64,000 bases of DNA from Lachnospiraceae bacterium NK4A144 (GTDB lineage: Bacteria > Bacillota > Clostridia > Lachnospirales > Lachnospiraceae), in assembly GCA_000424365.1 (NCBI GenBank), contig AUJT01000008.1, positions 1-64,000 of the forward strand. The letters run 5' to 3'. Both the position numbers and the translations under genes were made by a program. This document shows, one piece after another, positions 13,852-22,409 of the stretch. A model generated the notes under the pieces. It was given only the letters and a program-made list of their open reading frames with translations, was not told the origin of the DNA and did no database searches. Numbering within the stretch: position 1 is the stretch's first letter; each line of letters starts with the position of its first letter.

Positions 13852-16239
13852 CTACTCCACCTCAACCTCAACTTCCGCATCGCCATATCCGCTATGTGCT
13901 TTTACAACGATTTTTCCCGTTTTTTCAGGTTTTATTACTGCTAAGGCCTCTCCGTAATAGGTATCTGCCGTATTACTCTTATAGCTCTTCTCATAATACG
14001 GGCAGGCACTTCCGAGGCCAATGAGTTCACCGTTTTCTACGCTTAACGTGATCTCACCACGAGTCAGCGGAAGCACCTCTCCTTTTTCATCTGTATATTT
14101 AAGACGTATATATGCAAGTCCATCGGATGCTTTTATACTTTTCTGCTCTGCTTCAGCCCGGAGTTCCACAGCGATTCCTCCGGTCTTTAAGGTCTTCTCT
14201 GCCAGTAATCTTCCCTCTTTATCAAAAGACTTAGCCGTCAGTTCACCATTCTGATAGATAACGTCAAAATAACAGCGTGCGTGCTTATCCGGTTTCTTTT
14301 CTCCGATCTTCTGCCCGTTAAGCCAGAGCTCAACTCTTGCAGCTCTTGAATAAACTTCCGCCTTCGTTTTTATTCCTTCATATCCTCTCCAAGACCAGCT
14401 CTCGATCGCATTTGACATCTTCCACGCTGACGGAGAATGTTTTTTCCCTGCACCATTCAGTGGTACAACCGCCAGCCCCAGTTTCTCTATACCAAATGCA
14501 ACCTTTGTATATGTCATCTCAGCAAGAGGCTTGCCTGTAAGATCGATCCTTCCGGAACCGGCCGTGAGCCAGCCTTTGCCATGTGAAAAATCCGGCGCGT
14601 ACTCTTCATATTCCCAGGCTCCGACTCCAAGTTCTCCGAGGTAATCCATTCCTGCCCAGACAAAATCACCTATGATACGTGGTTCCTTCTTCGCTATCTT
14701 CCAAAAATCAAATGCGTCAGAACAGAAGGTCTCGCTGCCAAGTATCAGACGTTCCGGATATTTTTTCAAGTCATGCTTATATCTGAAAATGCCGTAATTA
14801 TATCCGGCAATATCCATGTTTGCATACGCGTCACGAGTCTTCACATCACATGGATAAATAGTCGCTCCGCACTTCATGAAATCAGCTCCGAGTATTCCTG
14901 CGAGATTATTAAAAAATTCACTGCCCACTGCTTTTTTCTTTTTATTACCGCTGACTTCCGCTTCAGCCTTTTTATCGCTGTAAACGCCAAATCCCATGGA
15001 GCTTAAGAAATTGAAAAAGATATTTACACCGCAGCTCACAGGTCTTGTCGGATCTATCTCATGGAGATAATCTGTCATATCTCCGCACAGCTTTATACCG
15101 CGCTTCTGTGCAGTTTCCGATACTTCATTACCGGTGGAATACATAATGACAGACGGATGATTATAATCTTTAGAAACCATAGACATGAGATCTTCTTTAT
15201 AATTACTTTCGACTTTTCCTGCATAGTCATATTTTGTCTTATGGATATACCAGACATCCACATATTCATCCATGACCAGCATTCCCATTTCGTCACATGC
15301 TCTGAGCATGGCTTTTGAACACGGATTATGGGCGCTTCTTATGGCATTGTAACCATTTTTCCTTAAAAGCCTGACCTTTCTGCGCTCTGCAAAATCATAA
15401 GCACAGGCACCTAAGATGCCATTATCATGGTGGATACATGCTCCTCTTAAGATCACTCTTTCACCATTGATGCAGAATCCGTCCTTCGGTGTAGCAGTCA
15501 CTTCTCTGACTCCGAATCGTTCTTCCACCATATCATCACCAAAGTAAACTCTGAGATCGTAAAGCCTTGGCTTTTTAGGACTCCAGAGTTCCAATCCAGG
15601 CTCACTGACATTGCACTCACAGATATAGCTTCCGTCAAAGTATTCCGCTTTGAGATCATCTATAATCCTTATCACATTTCCGTTTTCAACGATCTCCATC
15701 CTGACGCTTCCGGATGCATTTGTTAATACTTCAATGTGCAGTTTTTTGTTTTTATAATCCTCTGTTCTTACTCTTACACCTTCATGAAGAACATGTTCTT
15801 TTGGCACAGAATACATCCATACCGGTCTGTATATACCTGTTCCCGAGTACCAGCGGCTGTTTGGCTGATCAGAGTTAACCGCCTCCACACGGATCTCATT
15901 TTCAGAGTCATATCTTAAATATTTATCCAGTTCCACTGTAAATCCTGTATAACCATAGTCATGATACGCAGCCTCCTCACCATTCACATATACAGTCGCT
16001 TTGTGATAAACTCCTTCAAATTCAAGATAGTGAGCCAGTTCCTTTTCACTTTCCGGAATAGAAAAGGTTTTCACATAGGTATAATCATGCGCTTCAAACC
16101 ATCCTATATTTGTCCCTCCGATGCTGTCATCACTTCTTTCATCGAGAAGCATCGCATCATGCGGAACTGTTACATCTATATAATCATCTGTGCCCTTTCG
16201 TGCACATTTCCATCCTGTGTTAAATGATACTTTTCTCAT
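13852..16239 (-). CDS. GH2 beta-galactosidase-like enzyme (DUF4982 type)
   Basis: A 795-residue glycoside hydrolase family 2 enzyme without a signal peptide. Order: N-terminal jelly-roll (residues about 1-150, ending SRWYSGTGIYRPVW), Ig-like domain, TIM barrel from about 265 (RGACIHHDNGILG, IRSAHNP) and C-terminal DUF4982/Ig-like domains. The acid/base is Glu372 (STGNEVS) and the nucleophile Glu503 (LGSETF). It would cleave beta-linked galactosides or related glycosides in the cytoplasm. ATG 16239 has GAGG upstream; a longer frame to 16314 overlaps the histidine kinase gene. It lies 25 bases after the kinase, at the end of the sugar locus, and the upstream two-component pair may control it. 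Confidence 0.9.
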   Translation of the reverse strand: MRKVSFNTGWKCARKGTDDYIDVTVPHDAMLLDERSDDSIGGTNIGWFEAHDYTYVKTFSIPESEKELAHYLEFEGVYHKATVYVNGEEAAYHDYGYTGFTVELDKYLRYDSENEIRVEAVNSDQPNSRWYSGTGIYRPVWMYSVPKEHVLHEGVRVRTEDYKNKKLHIEVLTNASGSVRMEIVENGNVIRIIDDLKAEYFDGSYICECNVSEPGLELWSPKKPRLYDLRVYFGDDMVEERFGVREVTATPKDGFCINGERVILRGACIHHDNGILGACAYDFAERRKVRLLRKNGYNAIRSAHNPCSKAMLRACDEMGMLVMDEYVDVWYIHKTKYDYAGKVESNYKEDLMSMVSKDYNHPSVIMYSTGNEVSETAQKRGIKLCGDMTDYLHEIDPTRPVSCGVNIFFNFLSSMGFGVYSDKKAEAEVSGNKKKKAVGSEFFNNLAGILGADFMKCGATIYPCDVKTRDAYANMDIAGYNYGIFRYKHDLKKYPERLILGSETFCSDAFDFWKIAKKEPRIIGDFVWAGMDYLGELGVGAWEYEEYAPDFSHGKGWLTAGSGRIDLTGKPLAEMTYTKVAFGIEKLGLAVVPLNGAGKKHSPSAWKMSNAIESWSWRGYEGIKTKAEVYSRAARVELWLNGQKIGEKKPDKHARCYFDVIYQNGELTAKSFDKEGRLLAEKTLKTGGIAVELRAEAEQKSIKASDGLAYIRLKYTDEKGEVLPLTRGEITLSVENGELIGLGSACPYYEKSYKSNTADTYYGEALAVIKPEKTGKIVVKAHSGYGDAEVEVEVE

Positions 16240-16264
16240 CAATCCAAACCTCAAATCCAACACC

Positions 16265-17530
16265 CTACGGCAGCGGAAGTAATATCTGCAGCACAAATAT
16301 TCCGTTATTTGCATTTACGGTGATCGTACCGTTATACTTTTCCGCCGTATATCTGATGCTTTTCATTCCAAAGCCGTGTTCTTCTTTTTCCTCTTTAGTC
16401 GTAACCGGCAGACCATCTTCATATCGTATATTTCCAACAAAGTAATTCTGTATCTGTATCACCATCACTTTGTCCTGTGTCAGCATCTTTGAGCTGATAA
16501 CACGCCTGGCTCTATCAGAAACCTGCATAACTGCGGTTATCGCATTATCGAATGCATTTCCGAAAAGTGCGTAAATATCTTCGTCTTTCATAAAACCGAG
16601 CTTGGTGCCATCTGCCATGCACGTCCACTGGATATCATGATTTTTGCAGTATAAACCGTTTTCCATAAGGACTGTATCCAGCGCCTTATTACCTGTATTT
16701 AATGCCATGTCATAGATCATGATCGCATCTTCCAGTTCATCGAAATAATCATTTTTTTCCTGTAAATTCTCTGTCTTTCTAAGCCGTCTGATCTGATGCT
16801 TAAGGTCATGACATTTCCGATTTATGATATCTATATTTTCCTGATTCAGCTGGTACTGAGCCCTTTGGATCTTGTAAGCAAGGCTTACTCCATCAAGTTC
16901 TTTCTGCAGTCTCGCCTTTGCACTCTGGCTTACCTGAACCCACAAAACATAAATGCAGCAAAGAGCATCACTTATCTCATAAATCACATCATGAAGATTT
17001 TTTACTCCTGAATCTAACTCAGGATATTCATATACACTGAGTATCCCTACAAACAATATGATCGTTGCCATAGGGATAAGATCATGCCTGCTCACTACAT
17101 ATTTCCTGTTCTGCGGAAGTCTCTTTGCGAAAGCAAAATAAAAAAGCGTATATACCAACGCATAGATCACAACCGCAGCAACCGCGCTATTTCCTCCGGT
17201 CACCCTGTATATCAGATACAGATCACTCGCCACATGCTGCGTTGCAGAGGCACATATCATGCAGTACACCGCTTCCACAAAAGTGCATCGTATTCCAAAG
17301 ATCACAAATCCAATGCTGACTATGAGGTATGTGATCCAATAAAAAAGCATGGCGATCCCATGTGTCGGTATCCCAATACTGCCGTTTATAAACCAGTAAA
17401 TACCTATCAGCGCAACAGATGCCGCTGCCACCCGTGCGACATAGTTTTTTCTCTTTTCAACAGGTGCCATAAAAAGAAGACACGACACTAAAAGCTGAAC
17501 TATATATGAAGTTCTATCCCAAAAAATCAT
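16265..17530 (-). CDS. GHKL sensor histidine kinase
   Basis: A 421-residue membrane kinase. Six or seven membrane helices fill residues 1-200. The dimerisation helix carries His241 in KCHDLKHQIRRLR, and the ATPase domain shows the N box (FGNAFDNAITAVM) and G box (EHGFGMKSIRYTAEKYNG), as in AgrC/quorum-type kinases. It overlaps the response regulator gene by 4 bases (ATGA), so the pair is coupled. The signal is unknown; its place within the glycosidase operon suggests sensing of sugar, peptide or envelope state. Confidence 0.9.
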   Translation of the reverse strand: MIFWDRTSYIVQLLVSCLLFMAPVEKRKNYVARVAAASVALIGIYWFINGSIGIPTHGIAMLFYWITYLIVSIGFVIFGIRCTFVEAVYCMICASATQHVASDLYLIYRVTGGNSAVAAVVIYALVYTLFYFAFAKRLPQNRKYVVSRHDLIPMATIILFVGILSVYEYPELDSGVKNLHDVIYEISDALCCIYVLWVQVSQSAKARLQKELDGVSLAYKIQRAQYQLNQENIDIINRKCHDLKHQIRRLRKTENLQEKNDYFDELEDAIMIYDMALNTGNKALDTVLMENGLYCKNHDIQWTCMADGTKLGFMKDEDIYALFGNAFDNAITAVMQVSDRARRVISSKMLTQDKVMVIQIQNYFVGNIRYEDGLPVTTKEEKEEHGFGMKSIRYTAEKYNGTITVNANNGIFVLQILLPLP

Positions 17531-18237
17531 GCTTCAAATCCTCCCATATAGTTAGCCAATGACTGCAAAAATGCTTTTTTTCTGGGCCGACTGATCTTTA
17601 GCCAGTCACCGCCTACATTAACATCATCTTTTTTGACAGCTCGTACATGCTTTAAGTTTATTAGATAACACTGATTGCATTTCGCAAAGGAAAGCCCTTT
17701 TAACTTCTCTTCCAATTCACTAATGGTCGATCTCTGCTGGTAGATTCCGCTCTTTGTATGATAAAAAAGATAATGTCCCTTTATCTCGGCATAGTACAGA
17801 TCATCGGTAGAGATCCTTACCATTCCTTCACTCAGGTTCAACACGATATTCTTACTCTTTTTCTTATCGATGATATTAAAGATACTCTGCATCTTCATGG
17901 AAAAAGCATAGTATTCTATGGGTTTCAGGATAAAATCCATCGCCCTCACTTCATATCCCATGATCGCCATCTGCGCCATATTTGTTACAAATACGATCAC
18001 GACTTCGCTGTCGTATTCCCTGATCTTTTTTGCAAGATCTATGCCATCAAAACCAGGCATATCTATATCAAGGCAAAAAATATCAAAGCTCTGCGCGGTA
18101 TCATTTATCGCATCTTCTCCATTTTGATATGCCACAATGTTGGCTGAGATCTTTTGCTCCGCAGTAAATCTTTTTAAGGTATCCGTAAGTATCTTTCTAT
18201 CTTCAGCGCTGTCATCTACCACTGCAATATTGATCAT
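17527..18237 (-). CDS. LytTR-family response regulator
   Basis: A 236-residue regulator. The receiver domain has the acidic pair DD (residues 8-9), phospho-acceptor Asp57 (CLDIDMPGFDG) and the conserved Lys in FILKP. The C-terminal LytTR DNA-binding domain covers about 135-230 (YYAEIKGHYLFYHT, FAKCNQCYLINLKHV). Partner of the following GHKL kinase. LytTR proteins bind short direct repeats upstream of their targets; I could not identify such sites here. Confidence 0.92.
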   Translation of the reverse strand: MINIAVVDDSAEDRKILTDTLKRFTAEQKISANIVAYQNGEDAINDTAQSFDIFCLDIDMPGFDGIDLAKKIREYDSEVVIVFVTNMAQMAIMGYEVRAMDFILKPIEYYAFSMKMQSIFNIIDKKKSKNIVLNLSEGMVRISTDDLYYAEIKGHYLFYHTKSGIYQQRSTISELEEKLKGLSFAKCNQCYLINLKHVRAVKKDDVNVGGDWLKISRPRKKAFLQSLANYMGGFEA

Positions 18238-18250
18238 ATCCGTTCTCTTT

Positions 18251-18841
18251 CTAAGCCTGATCTTCCTCAGGGAAAATAATCTTATAGACTCCGAAATATA
18301 TCACCATGGACACTCCGCCCGTGACTACTGTTACGAGAAGATTATAGATCTGAATGCTGAAATATTCCTGCGCGATCGGAAGCCACAATCCATTTATCGC
18401 ATTGCAGGAAAGTGATATAAGAACCCATGCGATCAGATACCATAATCCCTGATAGTAAACGTTTCCATGACTCTTAAAAGTGATATTTCTCTGAAGCGGA
18501 AAATTGATGCATTGTGCGAGAAACGAGCCTGCCTCATAACTGATAAAATACCCGAGTCCTCCACCGATCATCACTTCACCGGCTGCGTTTCTCACTATGT
18601 CATAGCCAAGAATATTCCACTTAAAAGAGTGCCCTAATATTGTTATCGGTATCTGCGGCCACATAAACTCTGTTCCGGCCAGATTTTTACCAAGCATGTA
18701 TGGCATGAACGTGAAAACCAGATATTGAAAGATCGTCACGCTCATACTGAAAATATAGAAATAGAAAATCTGATATAGAATTTTTGATAATTTTGGATGG
18801 CGCCCCCAAAACGCCACCCATTTTTCTTTTACAAAAGACAT
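18251..18841 (-). CDS. GtrA-like membrane protein
   Basis: A 196-residue protein with four predicted membrane helices and the GtrA-family signature FLAQCINFPLQRNITFKSH. GtrA proteins are thought to move lipid-linked sugars or help wall-glycan modification, but several members have other roles. The start ATG 18841 overlaps the TAA of the preceding gene (TAATG); a GTG at 18853 is an alternative. Being in a glycosidase and two-component operon suggests an envelope sugar function. Confidence 0.75.
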   Translation of the reverse strand: MSFVKEKWVAFWGRHPKLSKILYQIFYFYIFSMSVTIFQYLVFTFMPYMLGKNLAGTEFMWPQIPITILGHSFKWNILGYDIVRNAAGEVMIGGGLGYFISYEAGSFLAQCINFPLQRNITFKSHGNVYYQGLWYLIAWVLISLSCNAINGLWLPIAQEYFSIQIYNLLVTVVTGGVSMVIYFGVYKIIFPEEDQA

Positions 18842-19257
18842 TATTTTGTACACTCACATTCTGCTTTCCTTATCGGCATAAAGCTTACGATCATTGAAAG
18901 CACTGTACTCACTGCCGCAAATGCTGAAATGGATACTATATTTCCTATCTGTGTCACATCGCCAAACATATTTATTCCCTGAAACATATCGACGAATGTA
19001 CCTACAGAATCCGCAAGTATTCTGAAAAGTGCAAGACTGTATCCGACTGTTGCTAAAATGCAAAAGATACTGTCATCTCTGTATATTAGGATCACATCAA
19101 ATATCAATGCGATCGCAAAACCTGCAGCAACTATATAATCTACACCACCATATGAGTTCGACCATCCAAGGTATCTTATCACCCCGATCACTCCGACGAT
19201 CATTGACACGATCGTCAGATACGCTCCAAATCTAAAATTCTTTATATGATCCATCAT
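18841..19257 (-). CDS. Four-TM membrane protein of unknown function
   Basis: A 138-residue integral membrane protein with four hydrophobic helices (IVSMIVGVIGVIRYLG, IVAAGFAIALIFDVILI, ILATVGYSLALFRILADS, ISAFAAVSTVLSMIVSF) and a Cys-containing tail (ECECTK). Its start overlaps the end of the GH3 gene by 4 bases and its stop overlaps the next start, so it is tightly coupled in the operon. I do not recognise a characterised family. It may form a complex with the membrane-bound GH3 enzyme. Confidence 0.75.
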   Translation of the reverse strand: MMDHIKNFRFGAYLTIVSMIVGVIGVIRYLGWSNSYGGVDYIVAAGFAIALIFDVILIYRDDSIFCILATVGYSLALFRILADSVGTFVDMFQGINMFGDVTQIGNIVSISAFAAVSTVLSMIVSFMPIRKAECECTK

Positions 19258-22250
19258 GCCTGAGCCTCCTCCACAATGATATTTTCTGTTGTGTTTTTCT
19301 TTCTAAATATGATCACAAGAAGAAGTGCTTCAATGAGTGAGAGCAAAATTATGATCATTGTTGTCACCGGCTGCCACCATGGTGTTACCGAAACGACCTT
19401 GGAATTTACACTGTAACCATTCATGACTGCACTGTTTACTACAGTATAAAGATACTGGTGCGCTGATTCTTTAAGTATCCCTGCAAGGTTGCCATCGTCT
19501 GTTTCCTCGATAGCTTTCACGATTGCCTGTGAGCTTGCGCCGCCGAAATCTATGCAATAATTATTCACTCCGGCTGCCAATGTCGATACAAAATGTACCT
19601 TGTACGGTTCACCTGACGCAACTGCATCAGTTTCCACCTGGCCGACAAATCCCCATTCATTTCTCAAAAGATCGGTAATAAGAGCTTTACTTGCAGAGCA
19701 CCATCTTAATCCGATTCGGTTAAAGCCCTGCATCACACTCTGTCCCTTTGCTACCGCCAGTGCTCCCTCAAAACATCTGAGGTCTCCCTCACGGAATGCC
19801 TGCTCATTAAAGAAACATGCTATTCCCTGACGATTATTTTCCTGATCGTTTCCTGCAAAATGCTTCATTCCTGCATGAACACCCTTAGATTCCATTCCTT
19901 CTACTTCCGGGATCGAGCAGAGATATGTCATGTTCGCATCTTCGGAATAATACTCAAAGTTTCTGCCGCCAAAAGGTGTCCTATGCAGATTTCCTCCCGG
20001 CATCCAGTCACATTCCATACCAAGATAGAGACATTCTTCTCCCATAAGCTCGCCTCTGCGCTTCAGGAGATCTTTGTTATAAGTAGATGCAAGGATCAGC
20101 TGACAAGGGAAGCAGGTATCGTCTCTTCCGTCACCATATTTTTCCTTACTGAATGTGCCTCCAACTCCGTCAGGGCCATCACCCACGACTACTGCCGGCT
20201 TTCCTACAGTTGTTATTTCTCCTGTTCCGAAATTATCCGCAACGAGACTTGCAAGATCTGCCAACGTAAACTGACTTAAGTATTCATCCCACGCTTTGTC
20301 CTCATATTTTGCACCTATAAGTGATGCAAGCGGGATATCCTTATTTTCTCCGAGAGCTACGTCCTTAAGAGACGGTGCATCGTCAGGCTTCTCGTAATAT
20401 TCGCCGTTCATCTCCGTGATCATTTCATCCGTTGCGGAAACTTTTACAGCTTCTACCGGATATGTTCCGTCCCAGTCACTTCTGGAGAGATATGTAACAG
20501 CTCCGTCGATCCAATAATTCAGGTCTGCATCATCAAAGAGATTTGTTACCTTTGTATCTGAATACCTTGATACAGCATACTTTTCACTGTCAAAGTTTTC
20601 TTTCCACGCAAATGTATTACCCGCATTTCCTTTTACGGATGATCCATCAGCATCTATGAGAGTTTCTGCTCCCTTTGACGCAAGGATATTATTTAACGCA
20701 TCATGTGCATCTGCTCCGATTGAGATATAATAATCTCCTTCGCTCATGATATAGCCCTTTGCTTTTGTATGATCATAGCTTGCAAGCAGATATTTATCGC
20801 AGCTTATCTCAAGAGTCTCACTCTGTCCCGGTTCAAGCATTCCGGTCTTTGCGAAGTTCAAAAGCTGTATAGAAGACTTTTCTACATGATTCTTTTTTTC
20901 ATAATCTCCATATGGTGTCTGCGCATATACCTGAACAACACTCTTTCCCGCTGCACTTCCTGTGTTTGTCACCGTTACCTTTACATTAACAGTGTCTTCT
21001 CCTGTTTCTACACTATCAAGTGTCTGTGTGAATTCAGTATAAGAAAGACCGTATCCAAACGGGTAGGTTACTTCATCTGCATAGTTCCATGCTTTTCCGG
21101 TTGAAGATCCTTTAGTGCTGTCAGCTTTTCCCTGATTTAAGACAACATCTTCGTATCTGGTTTCGTAATACTTGTAGCCTACATAGATTCCTTCTGCCTG
21201 TGCATCATAGAATGAAATATCATTTTCACCTTCTGTAGTCTTTGACAGCACTTCATCAATGTTTGTCCATGTCTGATTATTTCCGCTGGCATTTACTACT
21301 GCCGGAGATGAAAGTGAATTTGCTGCATAGGTATCAGTCAGATGTCCACTGGGATCAGCCTTACCGGTAAGCAGATTTACTACTCCTTCAAAACCTCTCT
21401 GACCGGGCTCACCGATCCACAGACAGGCATCTACGCTGTACTCATCAAGCCAGTCAAGCTCCATTGGATTTCCTGTGTTTAATAAAACAATGGTCTTTTT
21501 GAACTTACCGGAATCCTTTATCATCTGCAGGAGATTCTTTTCATCTTCGTGGAGAGACAGCTGGCTAATCCCTTCTGAGTCTTCCGTTGCCAGTTCCACA
21601 CCTTCGCCGCCTTCTCTTGCAAACATCACGATAGCGACATCATTGTAGTTATTTTCCCAGGATGACTTTATATCCGATGTGTAAAATGCTTTGTTTTCTT
21701 CTCCCATTGAAAGGATGCTGCTGGTCTGCGACACGAAATCAAAAGCACCGGTTCCTCTTTCTGTCTTTGAGGATTTATATGCATCCATCAGTGTGCTGTT
21801 TATTTCAAAACCTGCATTTTCGAATGCCGTGTACGGATCGATACAGTATTCTCCCTTGTAACCATTTGAACCTGCTGATGCTGCCTTATATAAAGGCTGT
21901 GCAAATGCGTGTCCGAAAAGTGTTACGCTGTGTTCATTTTCCGATAACGGAAGTGCATTGTTTTCATTTTTTAAGAGTACCGCTCCCTCTTCTTCCTCAA
22001 GAACACTTTCATCGTAAGTATCTGCGATAAGCTTCTGTAAGTTTTCCGAATCGAGCTCGCCATACTCACTTTCAAAATATGTTGTGTCTGTCGTATCTCC
22101 GTCCTCATTCACAACCTTACTTGTTCGTATTCCAAGCGCTCCGTTTACTGTTCCTGCGTAGCCATACATGCAATTCGTTCCTACGATAGAAAACGTAAGT
22201 AAAAAAGCTGTAAGTGACGCAAGTCCTGTCCAAAGTTTTTTCCTTCTCAT
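19254..22250 (-). CDS. Membrane-anchored GH3 beta-glucosidase, reversed domains
   Basis: A 998-residue GH3 enzyme with reversed domain order. After an N-terminal signal/anchor (about residues 5-27) comes the GH3 C-terminal alpha/beta sandwich (EEGAVLLKNENNALPLSE, VTLFGHAF), then a fibronectin-like domain (VKVTVTNTGSAAGKSVVQVY), then the TIM-barrel domain (VGDGPDGVGG, GMKHFAGNDQENNRQG) with the nucleophile Asp875 in VETDAVAS. A second membrane helix lies near the C-terminus (TTMIIILLSLIEALLLVIIF) before a lysine-rich tail. Such permuted GH3 enzymes are known from Butyrivibrio and Ruminococcus albus. Two anchors suggest it is held outside the membrane and releases monosaccharide at the transporter. 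ATG 22250 has GGAGG 6 bases upstream; the longer frame runs through a palindrome. Confidence 0.9.
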   Translation of the reverse strand: MRRKKLWTGLASLTAFLLTFSIVGTNCMYGYAGTVNGALGIRTSKVVNEDGDTTDTTYFESEYGELDSENLQKLIADTYDESVLEEEEGAVLLKNENNALPLSENEHSVTLFGHAFAQPLYKAASAGSNGYKGEYCIDPYTAFENAGFEINSTLMDAYKSSKTERGTGAFDFVSQTSSILSMGEENKAFYTSDIKSSWENNYNDVAIVMFAREGGEGVELATEDSEGISQLSLHEDEKNLLQMIKDSGKFKKTIVLLNTGNPMELDWLDEYSVDACLWIGEPGQRGFEGVVNLLTGKADPSGHLTDTYAANSLSSPAVVNASGNNQTWTNIDEVLSKTTEGENDISFYDAQAEGIYVGYKYYETRYEDVVLNQGKADSTKGSSTGKAWNYADEVTYPFGYGLSYTEFTQTLDSVETGEDTVNVKVTVTNTGSAAGKSVVQVYAQTPYGDYEKKNHVEKSSIQLLNFAKTGMLEPGQSETLEISCDKYLLASYDHTKAKGYIMSEGDYYISIGADAHDALNNILASKGAETLIDADGSSVKGNAGNTFAWKENFDSEKYAVSRYSDTKVTNLFDDADLNYWIDGAVTYLSRSDWDGTYPVEAVKVSATDEMITEMNGEYYEKPDDAPSLKDVALGENKDIPLASLIGAKYEDKAWDEYLSQFTLADLASLVADNFGTGEITTVGKPAVVVGDGPDGVGGTFSKEKYGDGRDDTCFPCQLILASTYNKDLLKRRGELMGEECLYLGMECDWMPGGNLHRTPFGGRNFEYYSEDANMTYLCSIPEVEGMESKGVHAGMKHFAGNDQENNRQGIACFFNEQAFREGDLRCFEGALAVAKGQSVMQGFNRIGLRWCSASKALITDLLRNEWGFVGQVETDAVASGEPYKVHFVSTLAAGVNNYCIDFGGASSQAIVKAIEETDDGNLAGILKESAHQYLYTVVNSAVMNGYSVNSKVVSVTPWWQPVTTMIIILLSLIEALLLVIIFRKKNTTENIIVEEAQA

Positions 22251-22358
22251 ATAGTACCTCCATCTGATAAAACAGATTTTACCCGGAAGTCCGCTAAATA
22301 CAATACTTCTGGCACAGCCTGCATCACACGTGGCACAGATTGGAAAAACATGGGCAGA

Positions 22359-22408
22359 CCACGGGGACGGGGGTGCTGGTCTATAGACCAACACCCCCGT
22401 CCCCGTGG
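22359..22408. repeat. 50-bp near-perfect palindrome between lacZ and GH3 genes
   Basis: Arms 22359-22383 and 22384-22408 pair over 25 bases with one mismatch and no loop, with a CCACGGGGACGGGGG core. It starts one base after the LacZ stop. It resembles the hairpins at 1525 and 57043. There is no T-run, so it may act in mRNA processing or stability between the cistrons rather than as a terminator. Confidence 0.8.
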
Positions 22409-22409
22409 A

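Noticed and set aside
22251-22394. N-terminal extension of the GH3 protein through the palindrome
   Set aside because: The extra 48 codons come from the 50-bp palindrome and lack signal-like composition; ATG 22250 has a GGAGG site and starts a good signal/anchor.
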